The notes below the pieces were generated by a model. That model did no database searches. It was not told the DNA's origin and saw only the letters and a list, made by a program, of their open reading frames with translations. From Marinobacterium rhizophilum DSM 18822 (GTDB lineage Bacteria > Pseudomonadota > Gammaproteobacteria > Pseudomonadales > Balneatricaceae), in assembly GCF_000378045.1 (NCBI RefSeq), contig NZ_KB899111.1, positions 1 to 64,000 on the forward strand: a DNA stretch of 64,000 bases. The letters run 5' to 3'. Made by a program: the position numbers and the translations under genes. This document shows, piece by piece, positions 36,741 to 49,303 of the stretch. Within the stretch, counting starts at the first letter, position 1. Each line of letters opens with the position of its first letter.

Positions 36741-38240
36741 ATGACTCCAAAGGCGCAATATACGTTGCAACAGCTCCTGCCAGAGGCGGTTAACACCCCT
36801 CTGGCTTCGCTCGTTATCGGGGGGCTGTCGCAGGACAGTCGAAGTTTGCAGGCGGGAGACCTGTTCTTCGCCCGCGCAGGACTGGCGCACCGTGGCGTGG
36901 ATTTTATTCCGGCTGCGGTGGCGCGCGGTGCCGTTGCGGTGCTGGTGGATGAGGCCGAGCGGGCGTCTGTCGCAGAGGTTGACTTTGGCGTGCCGGTATT
37001 CGCGGTTGCCCAGCTTGCACGCCGTATCGGCCCCATGGCCTCGCTATTCTACGGTGAACCGAGCCAGTCGATGCAGATGATCGGCGTGACCGGCACCAAC
37101 GGTAAGACATCCTGCACTCATTACATTGCCCAGGCGCTCAATTTCGCGGCGCGGCGCACGGCACTGGTCGGCACCGTGGGAAACGGCTTTGTTGATGCGC
37201 TGGAGCCTGCCAGTCACACCACACCTGATCCCATTGCACTGCAGCGTCTGTTGGCGGATTTTCGGTCGCAGGGTGCCGACGCGGTCGTCATGGAGGTATC
37301 GTCCCATGCGCTGGATCAGGGGCGTGTTGAGGGCATCGCTTTCGATATCGTGGCCTTCAGCAACCTCAGTCGCGATCATCTTGATTACCACGGCTCAATG
37401 GATGCCTATGGCGAAGCCAAGGCGCGCCTGTTTGAGGCCATGGAGGTGCCCTTGCTGGCCATCAATGCCGATGATGCCTTTGGGCGAGCGCTGCTGCAGC
37501 GCCATTTTCCCGATGCGCGGCAGGTGCTGGCCTTTGGTACCACCCAGGATGTCGATGTCTATCCCCTGCACAGCGAACTGAACAGCAATGGCATGCAAGT
37601 GCGCCTGCATACGGCGCTGGGCGAGATCCATGCGCAGAACCACCTGCTCGGACATTTTAACCTCAGCAACGTGCTGCTCAGCGCCGCGGTGCTGCAGCTG
37701 GCCGGGCTCGACAGCGCAGAAATGCAGCGCGGACTCAGCGGCCTGACGCCGGTTTGTGGGCGCATGGAGTGCTTTGGCGGCGGCGACTTGCCGCTGGTCG
37801 TGGTCGATTATGCCCACACGCCGGATGCGCTGGAAAAAGCGCTGCAGGCGCTGGCCGAGCATGTCGAAGGTCAACTCTGGTGTGTGTTTGGCTGTGGTGG
37901 TGACCGTGATACCGGCAAGCGCGCGCAAATGGGGGCTGTCGCTTCGGCATTGGCTGATCAGGTGGTGATCACCAGTGATAATCCGCGCACAGAGGATCCG
38001 CAGCACATTGTTGCGATGATTCAGGAAGGTATCGATGACGGCACCTGCGCTCGCGTCGAGGTCGATCGCGCCCGGGCGATCGAGCAGACTCTGGCCCGCG
38101 CAGTCGCGGGCGATATCGTGCTGATTGCCGGCAAGGGGCATGAGGACTACCAGGAAATTCACGGCCAGCGTCGTCCGTTCAGCGATCAGAAAGTCGCGCA
38201 ACAGGCGCTGGGAAAACGCAAACAGGGAGCGCTGTCATGA
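36741..38240 (+). CDS. murE: UDP-MurNAc-tripeptide synthetase (meso-DAP adding)
   Basis: MurE adds meso-diaminopimelate to UDP-MurNAc-L-Ala-D-Glu. The ATP site is GVTGTNGKTSCTHYIAQ, and EVSSHALDQGRVEG is the Mur-ligase middle motif. SDNPRTEDP carries the DNPR motif that marks DAP-specific rather than lysine-specific enzymes. The end has IAGKGHEDYQEIHGQRRPFSD. Length is 499 residues. The stop overlaps the murF start by ATGA. Confidence 0.98.
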   Translation: MTPKAQYTLQQLLPEAVNTPLASLVIGGLSQDSRSLQAGDLFFARAGLAHRGVDFIPAAVARGAVAVLVDEAERASVAEVDFGVPVFAVAQLARRIGPMASLFYGEPSQSMQMIGVTGTNGKTSCTHYIAQALNFAARRTALVGTVGNGFVDALEPASHTTPDPIALQRLLADFRSQGADAVVMEVSSHALDQGRVEGIAFDIVAFSNLSRDHLDYHGSMDAYGEAKARLFEAMEVPLLAINADDAFGRALLQRHFPDARQVLAFGTTQDVDVYPLHSELNSNGMQVRLHTALGEIHAQNHLLGHFNLSNVLLSAAVLQLAGLDSAEMQRGLSGLTPVCGRMECFGGGDLPLVVVDYAHTPDALEKALQALAEHVEGQLWCVFGCGGDRDTGKRAQMGAVASALADQVVITSDNPRTEDPQHIVAMIQEGIDDGTCARVEVDRARAIEQTLARAVAGDIVLIAGKGHEDYQEIHGQRRPFSDQKVAQQALGKRKQGALS

Positions 38241-39619
38241 TCGGGAGTTTCAGTCTTGCTGAGCTGATGCCGGTGCTGGGTGCGCGCCTGGGTGCGGCCG
38301 AAGGTGCGGACATCCGTATTGCAAGGGTCAGTACCGATACCCGCAAGATACAGCCGGGCGATCTCTTTGTGGCGTTACGTGGCGAGAATTTCGATGCCCA
38401 CGACTTTGTGGCCCAGGCGCAGCGCCAGGGGGCTGTGGCGGCGGTGGTGGAGCGGTTGCTGCCGCTGGATATTGCGCAGCTGATTGTTGCCGATACGCGA
38501 CTCGCTCTCGGGGCCATCGCGCAATACAATCGCACCTTTTTTGCGGGCCCCCTGATCGCGGTCACCGGCAGCAGCGGTAAAACTACTGTTAAGGAAATGC
38601 TTGCTACCATACTGGCCGCCGCAGGCCCGACGCTGTCGACAAAAGGCAACCTTAACAATGACATCGGTGTACCGCTGACGCTGTTCGAGCTTGAGCAGCA
38701 ACACCGCTATGCCGTGATCGAGATGGGCGCCAGCGGTCCCGGAGAAATTGATTATGTCTCGGGCTTGGCGCGTCCTGACGTAGCTGTACTGAATAATGCC
38801 TTTGGTGCGCATCTCGAGGGTTTTGGATCGCTGCAGGGGGTTGTTCGGGCCAAGGGCGAGATTTTCAACGGTCTCAACGCCGGCGGCACGGCCGTGGTCA
38901 ATGCCGATGATCCTCACGCCGATTACTGGCTGCGGCAACTGGAGCTACGACGGGTGTTGTGCTTTGGGCTTGAACGCAGCGATGTGGATGTGACAGCGAC
39001 CGGTCTGTTTTATCAGCCCAGTGGCTGTCATGGCTTTGAGCTGGTGCTGGGCCAGCAACGCGCCCCGGTACATCTGCAGGTGTTGGGACGCCATAACGTT
39101 GCCAATGCTCTGGCGGCAGCAGCGGCGGCCTTTGCCGCAGGCCTGGACCTGGACGTGATCGTGCAGGGGCTGGAGCGTTTCGAAGCGGTTGCCGGGCGTA
39201 TGAAGCCACTGCCGGGCGCAGCCGGCTGTCGAGTTATTGATGACAGCTACAACGCCAACCCCGCATCGGTAAAGGCCGCTATTGACGTGCTGGCGGGCTT
39301 GCCGGGTGAACGGGTTCTGGTGCTCGGCGACATGGCCGAGCTCGGTCCGGACGCGGCACAACAGCATGCCGAGGTGGGTGTCTATGCGGCGGCGGCGGGC
39401 ATCGATCGCTTTTGTGCCGCAGGCCCGCTATGCCGTCATGCCATTGAGGCCTATCGCCGCGCAGGTGGCGTCGGTGGGCAGAGTTTCGACAATCGGGCTG
39501 ATTTAACCAGCACACTCAATACACTGGCGCATGCGCGGATGACCCTGTTGATAAAGGGATCACGCAGCGCCGCTATGGACCAGGTCGTATCCGGCCTGAC
39601 GCAAGGGGACTCTCACTAG
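38237..39619 (+). CDS. murF: UDP-MurNAc-tripeptide:D-Ala-D-Ala ligase
   Basis: MurF adds D-Ala-D-Ala to complete the cytoplasmic pentapeptide precursor. Signatures are VSTDTRKIQPGDLFVALRGENFDAHDF (in part), the P-loop VTGSSGKTTVKEML, YAVIEMGASGPGEI, and VIDDSYNANPASVKAAID. The product has 460 residues. It follows murE with a 4-nt overlap, and mraY starts at the base after its stop codon. Confidence 0.98.
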   Translation: MIGSFSLAELMPVLGARLGAAEGADIRIARVSTDTRKIQPGDLFVALRGENFDAHDFVAQAQRQGAVAAVVERLLPLDIAQLIVADTRLALGAIAQYNRTFFAGPLIAVTGSSGKTTVKEMLATILAAAGPTLSTKGNLNNDIGVPLTLFELEQQHRYAVIEMGASGPGEIDYVSGLARPDVAVLNNAFGAHLEGFGSLQGVVRAKGEIFNGLNAGGTAVVNADDPHADYWLRQLELRRVLCFGLERSDVDVTATGLFYQPSGCHGFELVLGQQRAPVHLQVLGRHNVANALAAAAAAFAAGLDLDVIVQGLERFEAVAGRMKPLPGAAGCRVIDDSYNANPASVKAAIDVLAGLPGERVLVLGDMAELGPDAAQQHAEVGVYAAAAGIDRFCAAGPLCRHAIEAYRRAGGVGGQSFDNRADLTSTLNTLAHARMTLLIKGSRSAAMDQVVSGLTQGDSH

Positions 39620-40702
39620 ATGCTGGTTATTTTTGCCGAATTTTTGACACAGTATTTTAAAGGCTTTGCTGTGTTTCAGTACATTACGCTGCGCGGCATT
39701 CTCGGCGTGCTGACGGCGCTGGCGATCTCGCTGTTCGCCGGTCCGCGTTTGATCAGTCTGCTGAAAAATCGCCAGATCGGTCAGTCCGTGCGCAATGACG
39801 GGCCCCAGTCCCACCTCAGCAAGGCCGGTACCCCGACCATGGGCGGCGGCCTGATTCTGCTGGCGATTGGTATCAGTACCTTTTTGTGGAGCGATCTTGG
39901 CAACCGTTACGTCTGGATTCTGATGGGCGTGACCTTCATCTTCGGTGCTGTGGGCTGGGTTGATGACTGGCGCAAGGTGGTCGAAAAGAATTCCCGTGGC
40001 CTGCCGGCACGCTGGAAATACTTCTGGCAGTCGGTCGGTGGTCTGGGTGCGGCCATCGCGCTTTATGCGTCGGCGCCGGGTGCCGCCGAAACGACCCTGA
40101 TCGTGCCCTTTTTCAAGGAAGTGGCGCTGGATCTGGGCATCTTCTTTATCGTCTTCACGTATTTCGTCATTGTCGGCAGCTCCAATGCGGTGAACCTGAC
40201 CGATGGCCTGGATGGACTGGCGATCATGCCGACAGTCATGGTGGCCGGTGCGCTGGCGGTTTTCGCCTACCTGACCGGCCACAGCCAGTTCGCCAGCTAC
40301 CTGAACATTCCCTATATCGCCGGTGCCGGTGAGCTGATCATCTTTTGCGGCGCCATCGTCGGTGCGGGGCTTGGGTTCCTCTGGTTCAACACCTATCCGG
40401 CCCAGGTCTTCATGGGCGATGTCGGTGCGCTGGCACTGGGGGCCGCATTGGGTACCGTGGCGGTGATCGTGCGCCAGGAGCTGGTGCTGGTCATCATGGG
40501 CGGCGTCTTTGTGATGGAAACGGTATCGGTGATTCTGCAGGTGGCATCGTTCAAGCTGACCGGGCGGCGCATCTTCAGAATGGCGCCGATCCATCATCAC
40601 TTTGAACTGAAGGGCTGGCCCGAGCCGCGCGTTATTGTGCGTTTCTGGATTATTACCGTCGTGCTGGTACTGATTGGCTTGGCGACGCTGAAGATTCGTT
40701 GA
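39620..40702 (+). CDS. mraY: Phospho-MurNAc-pentapeptide transferase
   Basis: MraY moves phospho-MurNAc-pentapeptide onto undecaprenyl phosphate to make lipid I. The 360-residue protein has about ten membrane segments. Conserved cytoplasmic motifs are GTPTMGG ([13 protein letters not shown]), [10 protein letters not shown] with the aspartate pair, [15 protein letters not shown] and the [13 protein letters not shown] end. These are the metal and nucleotide-binding parts of the family. Confidence 0.99.
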   Translation: MLVIFAEFLTQYFKGFAVFQYITLRGILGVLTALAISLFAGPRLISLLKNRQIGQSVRNDGPQSHLSKAGTPTMGGGLILLAIGISTFLWSDLGNRYVWILMGVTFIFGAVGWVDDWRKVVEKNSRGLPARWKYFWQSVGGLGAAIALYASAPGAAETTLIVPFFKEVALDLGIFFIVFTYFVIVGSSNAVNLTDGLDGLAIMPTVMVAGALAVFAYLTGHSQFASYLNIPYIAGAGELIIFCGAIVGAGLGFLWFNTYPAQVFMGDVGALALGAALGTVAVIVRQELVLVIMGGVFVMETVSVILQVASFKLTGRRIFRMAPIHHHFELKGWPEPRVIVRFWIITVVLVLIGLATLKIR

Positions 40703-40743
40703 TGTGAATGTACTGATGGTTTGTGAACGGGATTAAAAACGAC

Positions 40744-42099
40744 ATGAGTCTGATTTCGAGTGATCGGCTAACAGTGGTGATCGGTCTTGGCAAGACCGGG
40801 CTCTCCTGTGCGCGGCATCTGCAGCGCCTTGGCCGTCGCTTTGCCGTGGTGGACACCCGTCCGGCGCCACCGGGGCTCGAGGAACTGCGCGCGCTGGCGC
40901 CCGATGTCGAGGTTCACTGCGGTGAGCTGGACGGCGCTTACCTGGCTCAGGCCGACGAGCTGGTGCTGAGCCCGGGCGTCGCCCAGAGTCATCCGGCGAT
41001 TCGCCAGGCGGTGGCCGCGGGCGTTCATCTGACCGGTGACATCGATCTCTTTTGCCGTGCCATCAGTGCGCCGGTCATTGCCATTACCGGTTCCAACGCC
41101 AAGAGCACGGTGACCACCCTGGTGGGCGAGATGGCGGCGGCGGCCGGCATTGATGTGGGCGTGGGCGGCAACCTGGGTACGCCGGTACTGGATATGCTGG
41201 CCGGCGGCGAGCAGGCGCTGTACGTGCTCGAACTGTCGAGTTTTCAGCTGGAGACGACTTCGGATCTGCGCGCCGAGGTGGCCACGGTACTGAATATAAG
41301 CCCCGATCATCTGGACCGTTACGACAGCGTGCAGGATTACTACCGTGCCAAGCACCGTATCTTTCGCGGTGCGCGCAAGGTGGTGGAGAATCGGGATGAT
41401 CCGCTGACGCATCCGCTGCTGCCCAAGGGCGTGGAAACCTGGCTGTATCACCTGGGCGCACCGGACCTGAAACGTTTTGGGCTGTTGCAGGATGAAGCGG
41501 GGCAGGATTGGCTGGCACTGGGGCGTGAGCGCTTACTGCCCGTGAAGGAGCTGAAGATTCGCGGTACGCACAACGTCAGCAATGCGCTGGCGGCGCTGGC
41601 CATTGGCCAGGCGGCCGGACTGCCGATGCCGGCCATGCTGCAGGCGCTCCGCAGCTTCGGTGGTCTGGAACACCGCTGTGAATGGGTTGCAGACGTGGCT
41701 GGCGTCGCTTACGTGAATGATTCCAAAGGCACCAATGTCGGTGCCACCGTGGCGGCGCTGAACGGGCTTGGGCCGACCCTTGCCGAGTGCGCGGGTATCG
41801 TGCTGATCGCCGGTGGTGACGGCAAGGGCGCCGAGTTTGCCGAACTGGACGAACCGCTGAATCGCTATGCCCGGGCGCTGGTGCTGATCGGCCGTGACGC
41901 CCCGCGCATTGATGCGGCCATCAGCACGGTGCCGCGTGTCTATGCCCAGTCCATGGAGGATGCCGTGCAGCAGGCCGCAGCACTGGCAAAGGCGGGCGAC
42001 ATCGTGTTGCTGTCGCCTGCCTGCGCAAGCCTTGACATGTTCAGTGGCTATCCCGAGCGTGGCCGCCGCTTCGTTGCAGCGGTAGGAGCCCTGGCATGA
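40744..42099 (+). CDS. murD: UDP-MurNAc-L-alanine:D-glutamate ligase
   Basis: MurD adds D-glutamate to UDP-MurNAc-L-Ala. The product (451 residues from MSLISSDRLTVVIGLGKTGLSC; shown by its ends MSLISSDR and GLGKTGLSC) has P-loop ITGSNAKSTVTTLV, NISPDHLDRY and the C-terminal YVNDSKGTNVGATVAAL. The P-loop has Ala-Lys-Ser in place of the common Gly-Lys-Ser/Thr, as in some pseudomonad MurD. The ATG at 40744 has ACGGGA upstream and gives the standard length; a GTG at 40723 would add seven residues. The stop overlaps ftsW. Confidence 0.97.
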   Translation: MSLISSDRLTVVIGLGKTGLSCARHLQRLGRRFAVVDTRPAPPGLEELRALAPDVEVHCGELDGAYLAQADELVLSPGVAQSHPAIRQAVAAGVHLTGDIDLFCRAISAPVIAITGSNAKSTVTTLVGEMAAAAGIDVGVGGNLGTPVLDMLAGGEQALYVLELSSFQLETTSDLRAEVATVLNISPDHLDRYDSVQDYYRAKHRIFRGARKVVENRDDPLTHPLLPKGVETWLYHLGAPDLKRFGLLQDEAGQDWLALGRERLLPVKELKIRGTHNVSNALAALAIGQAAGLPMPAMLQALRSFGGLEHRCEWVADVAGVAYVNDSKGTNVGATVAALNGLGPTLAECAGIVLIAGGDGKGAEFAELDEPLNRYARALVLIGRDAPRIDAAISTVPRVYAQSMEDAVQQAAALAKAGDIVLLSPACASLDMFSGYPERGRRFVAAVGALA

Positions 42100-43316
42100 T
42101 GATGAAGTACTGGCAGGCATTGCAGCCACAGCAGAAGGGTGCCTTGCCATTTGACCCCTGGTTGCTGCTGGCCGCCGTGAGCCTGGTACTGACCGGCTTC
42201 GTGATGATTACCTCGGCATCGATGGATGTGGCGGCCGAGCGTTTCGGCGGTGCCTTTTTCTTCAGTATCCGTCATGGCGTTTTCATCGTCATTGGCCTGG
42301 TGCTGGCGCTGGTCGTGTCACGCATTCCGCTGGCCTTCTGGCATCGCATGGGGCCTGTGCTGTTGCTGATAGCCCTGCTGTTGCTGGTGCTGGTGCTGGT
42401 TCCCGGCGTGGGACGTGAAGTCAATGGCAGCCGACGCTGGATTGGCCTGGGGCCGATTAACCTGCAGGCATCCGAGGTCGCCAAGTTCTTCATGGTGCTG
42501 TACCTCAGTGGCTATCTGGTGCGGCGTCTGTCCGAGGTACGCACCAGCTGGACCGGTGTGGCCAAACCAGCATTGCCGCTGGGTATCCTCGTGTTCCTGC
42601 TGATCATGGAACCCGATTACGGAGCAGCGGTTGTGCTGATGGGTACGGTCATGGGCATGATCTTTCTGGGCGGCATGCGGTTTGTGCAATTCCTGATGGT
42701 GACCCTCGGTGCCGGCGCGCTGATCGGCGTACTGGCGATTGCACAACCGTATCGACTGGAGCGTCTCAAGTCCTTCCAGGATCCCTGGTCCGACCCCTTC
42801 GGTGCCGGTTACCAGTTGTCCCAGGCACAGATTGCTTTTGGTCGCGGGGACTGGTTCGGCACCGGGCTGGGCAGCAGCGTGCAGAAACTGTTTTACCTGC
42901 CGGAGGCTCACACCGATTTCGTGTTCTCGGTTGTCGCAGAAGAGTTTGGCCTGATGGGGGCCTTGCTGGTGATCGGTCTTTACATGTTGCTGGTGACACG
43001 GGTCTTCCTGATCGGCCGTCAGGCGGAGAAGCAAAAAGAGTTTTTCATGGCATATGCCGCCTATGGCTTCGGCTTTATCTTTGCCGGGCAGGCATTGATC
43101 AACATCGGAGTGAATGTCGGCGCGTTGCCGACCAAGGGGCTGACGCTGCCACTGCTGAGTTACGGTGGCAGTAGCCTGCTGGTGTGCTGCGCCATGATTG
43201 CCATCGTGCAGCGAATAGATTTTGAACTAAAAACCAGGCGTCTGGCAGCAGCGCCGCGCACAAGTCGGCGCCGTCGTGCCCGCACCGATGCACAAGTAAC
43301 GGAGTCTGTGGCATGA
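42096..43316 (+). CDS. ftsW: Septal peptidoglycan glycosyltransferase FtsW
   Basis: FtsW is a SEDS-family polymerase that works with FtsI at the septum. The 406-residue protein has about ten membrane segments. SEDS signatures are GSRRWIGLGPINLQASEVAKFF, the VLLPEPDYGA-like IMEPDYGAAVVLM, DPWSDPFGAGYQLSQAQIAFGRG (in part), the LPEAHTDFVFSVVAEEFGL motif and LPTKGLTLPLLSYGGSS. The tail is basic. It overlaps murD and murG by ATGA at both ends. Confidence 0.98.
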   Translation: MMMKYWQALQPQQKGALPFDPWLLLAAVSLVLTGFVMITSASMDVAAERFGGAFFFSIRHGVFIVIGLVLALVVSRIPLAFWHRMGPVLLLIALLLLVLVLVPGVGREVNGSRRWIGLGPINLQASEVAKFFMVLYLSGYLVRRLSEVRTSWTGVAKPALPLGILVFLLIMEPDYGAAVVLMGTVMGMIFLGGMRFVQFLMVTLGAGALIGVLAIAQPYRLERLKSFQDPWSDPFGAGYQLSQAQIAFGRGDWFGTGLGSSVQKLFYLPEAHTDFVFSVVAEEFGLMGALLVIGLYMLLVTRVFLIGRQAEKQKEFFMAYAAYGFGFIFAGQALINIGVNVGALPTKGLTLPLLSYGGSSLLVCCAMIAIVQRIDFELKTRRLAAAPRTSRRRRARTDAQVTESVA

Positions 43317-44398
43317 CGGCCTGGCAGGGTAAAAAGGTGCTGGTCATGGCCGGCGGTACGGGCGGTCATGTCTTTCCGGCTCTGGCGACGGCCCGTGAGC
43401 TGCAGCGCGAAGGCGTGCAGGTGGAGTGGCTTGGCACGCGGCGAGGTATTGAGTCAGACCTGGTTCCGGCCGCCGGTATCGAGCTGCACTGCATTGATGT
43501 TGCGGGCCTGCGCGGCAAGGGACGGCTCAGCCTGGTGTTGGCGCCATTGCGCCTGGTGCGGGCACTCTGGCAGGCCTGGTGCCTGCTGCGCCGCTACAAG
43601 CCTGATCTGGTGCTGGGCATGGGAGGCTTTGCCGCCGGCCCGGGCGGTCTGGCTGCACGGTTGCAGGGGCGCCCGCTGGTGATACATGAGCAGAACGCAA
43701 CCGCTGGCATGACCAACCGTATTCTGTCCCGCATTGCGACACGCGTGCTCGAAGCCTTTGGTGGCGCCTTTGAGGCTGGCCGTAATGTCACGCTGACAGG
43801 AAATCCGGTGCGCGGAGCCATTCTCGATCTGGCGCCGCCGGAAGAACGCATGCAGGGGCGTACCGGCCCGCTGCGCCTGCTGGTGGTCGGCGGCAGTCTG
43901 GGCGCGCGGGCGATTAATGATCTGTTGCCACGCGTGCTCGCCTCGCTGCCGCCGGAACAGCGACCGCAGGTGCGCCACCAGACAGGCAAAAAGCTGCTCG
44001 ACGAGACGCAGGCGCTGTATCGCGAGTGTGGCGTCGAGGCCGAAGTGGTGCCCTTTATCGATCGCATGGATGAGGCCTATGGCTGGGCTGATCTGGTGCT
44101 GTGCCGGGCTGGTGCCCTGACCGTGAGCGAACTGTCCATCGCCGGCGTCGCTGCCGTGCTGGTGCCCTTTCCCCATGCAGTGGACGATCACCAGACCGGC
44201 AATGCCGGCTATCTGGCAGGCCCGGGAGCGGCTTTGCTGATTCAGCAGCGCGATCTGGATGAGGCTGCGCTGAAAAAATTACTTGAGCAGCTGAGCAGCC
44301 GGGAAACGCTGCTCAGCATGGCAAAGATCGCGCGCGCACAGGGCCGGCCACAAGCCAGCCGCGACGTGGCACGAATCTGCCTGGAAACCATGAAATGA
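43313..44398 (+). CDS. murG: Lipid II synthase (UDP-GlcNAc transferase)
   Basis: MurG transfers GlcNAc to lipid I at the inner face of the membrane. The N-terminal Gly-rich loop is MAGGTGGHVFPALA; WLGTRRGIESDLVPAAGI and GFAAGPGGLAARL follow. The nucleotide-sugar part has VVGGSLGARAIND, LVLCRAGALTVSEL and VLVPFPHAVDDHQTGNA. The product has 361 residues. Its end (ICLETMK, then ATGA) is the template of the amplified junction that follows: the next two repeats end in TCLEITK. Confidence 0.98.
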   Translation: MTAWQGKKVLVMAGGTGGHVFPALATARELQREGVQVEWLGTRRGIESDLVPAAGIELHCIDVAGLRGKGRLSLVLAPLRLVRALWQAWCLLRRYKPDLVLGMGGFAAGPGGLAARLQGRPLVIHEQNATAGMTNRILSRIATRVLEAFGGAFEAGRNVTLTGNPVRGAILDLAPPEERMQGRTGPLRLLVVGGSLGARAINDLLPRVLASLPPEQRPQVRHQTGKKLLDETQALYRECGVEAEVVPFIDRMDEAYGWADLVLCRAGALTVSELSIAGVAAVLVPFPHAVDDHQTGNAGYLAGPGAALLIQQRDLDEAALKKLLEQLSSRETLLSMAKIARAQGRPQASRDVARICLETMK

Positions 44399-44475
44399 GC
44401 AAGATACAGAAAAATTCGATGCGGTTTGAAGTACCGGATGACGTGACGCGAACCGGTTTGGAAATCACGAAATGA
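44395..44475 (+). CDS. Micro-ORF 1 between murG and murC (26 residues)
   Basis: The ATG overlaps the murG stop (ATGA) and the TGA overlaps the next micro-ORF start in the same way. The peptide begins MSKIQKNSMRFEVPDDVT and ends GLEITK. It resembles a shortened murC N terminus fused to the murG C terminus. No domain is visible. It may be translated by coupling only; function, if any, is unknown. Confidence 0.5.
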   Translation: MSKIQKNSMRFEVPDDVTRTGLEITK

Positions 44476-44588
44476 GTACCGTAATGCAGAAGAGCCCGAC
44501 AGTGTTTGAAGTTCCGGCCGAGATGACACGGATACTACGCCAAGTGTTCATCGACGTGACGCCAACCTGCCTGGAAATCACGAAATGA
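44472..44588 (+). CDS. Micro-ORF 2 between murG and murC (38 residues)
   Basis: The peptide begins [15 protein letters not shown], exactly as MurC does, and ends TCLEITK, like the MurG C terminus. ATGA overlaps couple it on both sides. It differs from micro-ORF 3 by one Met/Val change and one extra codon. Confidence 0.55.
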   Translation: MSTVMQKSPTVFEVPAEMTRILRQVFIDVTPTCLEITK

Positions 44589-44694
44589 GTACCGTAATGC
44601 AGAAGAGCCCGACAGTGTTTGAAGTTCCGGCCGAGGTGACACGGATACGCCAAGTGTTCATCGACGTGACGCCAACCTGCCTGGAAATCACGAA

Positions 44695-44698
<4 letters not shown>
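44585..44698 (+). CDS. Micro-ORF 3 between murG and murC (37 residues)
   Basis: It is nearly identical to micro-ORF 2 and ends on the ATGA that starts murC. Ribosomes reading murG would have to terminate and restart three times in the amplified junction before reaching murC, unless murC is initiated independently. Confidence 0.55.
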
Positions 44699-47916
<3,218 letters not shown>

Positions 47917-47920
47917 AACT

Positions 47921-49216
47921 ATGTCTGACAGCAACATGATCGTGGTGCTCGATATTGGCACTTCCAAGGTGGTTTGCCTGGTGGGTGAGGTTGGCCCCGA
48001 GGGGCGCATTGAAATTATCGGCGTCGGCTCCCAGCCTTCCCGCGGTCTCAAGCGTGGCGTGGTGGTGAACATTGAATCCACCGTCAGCTCGATTCAGCGG
48101 GCGGTGGAAGAAGCGGAGCTGATGGCCGGCTGCAAGATCCACTCGGTTACCGTGGGCATTGCGGGCAGTCACATCAGCAGCATGAACTCCCACGGGATCG
48201 TCGCGGTCAAGGACCGGGAAGTGACCGAGCATGACCTGGAACGGGTCATCGATGCCGCCCGGGCGGTGGCGATTCCGGCGGATCAGAAGATTCTGCACAT
48301 TCTGCCGCAGGAATACCTGATCGATAACCAGGAAGGCATTCGAGAGCCGCTTGGCATGTCCGGCGTGCGCCTTGAAGCCCGGGTACACCTGGTGAGTGGC
48401 GCGATTAACGCGGTGCAGAATATCGAGAAGTGTATTCGTCGTTGCGGGCTGGAAGTCGATCATGTGGTGCTCGAGCAGCTGGCTTCCAGCTATGCCGTGC
48501 TTACCGATGACGAGAAGGAGCTGGGTGTCTGCATGGTGGACATTGGCGGTGGTACCACCGATATCGCGATCTTCATCGGCGGTGCCATTCGGCATACGGC
48601 GGTGATTCCGATCGCAGGCGACCAGGTCACCAACGACATTGCCATGGCGCTGCGCACCCCGACGCCCCATGCCGAGCAGATCAAGATCAAGTACGCCTGC
48701 GCGCTGGCCCAGCTGGCGGGCGTGAACGAAACCATCAAGGTGCCGAGTGTGGGGGATCGTCCAGCACGGGATTTATCACGCCAGGCGTTGGCCGAAGTGG
48801 TGGAGCCCCGCTACGACGAGTTGTTCTCACTGATCCAGACCGAGTTGCGACGCAGTGGTTTTGAGGACCTGGTTGCGGCGGGGCTGGTCATGACCGGCGG
48901 CAGCGCCAAGATGGAAGGCGCGGTGGAACTGGCCGAAGAAATTTTCCATATGCCGGTGCGTCTGGCAGTGCCCAGTGGTGTTTTCGGCATGGAAGATGTG
49001 CTGAAAAATCCGATCTATGCCACCGGAACAGGCCTTTTGCATTACGCCCGTCAGGAGCACCAGTACCGGGCGCCCACGAACAAGTTGCCGGCACTGTCGG
49101 CCCGCAGTTCGATGCAGGAGCTACCGGCACGGCGCGGCTCGATCGAAATGCCCGCATTACCTAGTGTGGGGTCGATGCTGGGCCGCATGAAAACATGGTT
49201 TCAAGGGAATTTCTGA
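47921..49216 (+). CDS. ftsA: Cell division protein FtsA
   Basis: FtsA is an actin-like ATPase that anchors FtsZ to the membrane. The 431-residue product has MIVVLDIGTSKVVCLVGEV (phosphate 1), the SHISSMNSHGIVAV 1C-domain stretch, CMVDIGGGTTDIAIF (phosphate 2) and LVMTGGSAKMEGAVELAE (adenosine). The C terminus MLGRMKTWFQGNF is the amphipathic membrane-targeting helix. It starts 4 bp after ftsQ; an upstream in-frame opening overlaps ftsQ without homology. Confidence 0.98.
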   Translation: MSDSNMIVVLDIGTSKVVCLVGEVGPEGRIEIIGVGSQPSRGLKRGVVVNIESTVSSIQRAVEEAELMAGCKIHSVTVGIAGSHISSMNSHGIVAVKDREVTEHDLERVIDAARAVAIPADQKILHILPQEYLIDNQEGIREPLGMSGVRLEARVHLVSGAINAVQNIEKCIRRCGLEVDHVVLEQLASSYAVLTDDEKELGVCMVDIGGGTTDIAIFIGGAIRHTAVIPIAGDQVTNDIAMALRTPTPHAEQIKIKYACALAQLAGVNETIKVPSVGDRPARDLSRQALAEVVEPRYDELFSLIQTELRRSGFEDLVAAGLVMTGGSAKMEGAVELAEEIFHMPVRLAVPSGVFGMEDVLKNPIYATGTGLLHYARQEHQYRAPTNKLPALSARSSMQELPARRGSIEMPALPSVGSMLGRMKTWFQGNF

Positions 49217-49303
49217 GGCGTTTCGACGGCCTCAGCATGGCGATTTTTAGTTTTTGACGGTGCCGGAATGTAGTAGGCAGGCGCTATAACGGAGGAAGGG
49301 GAT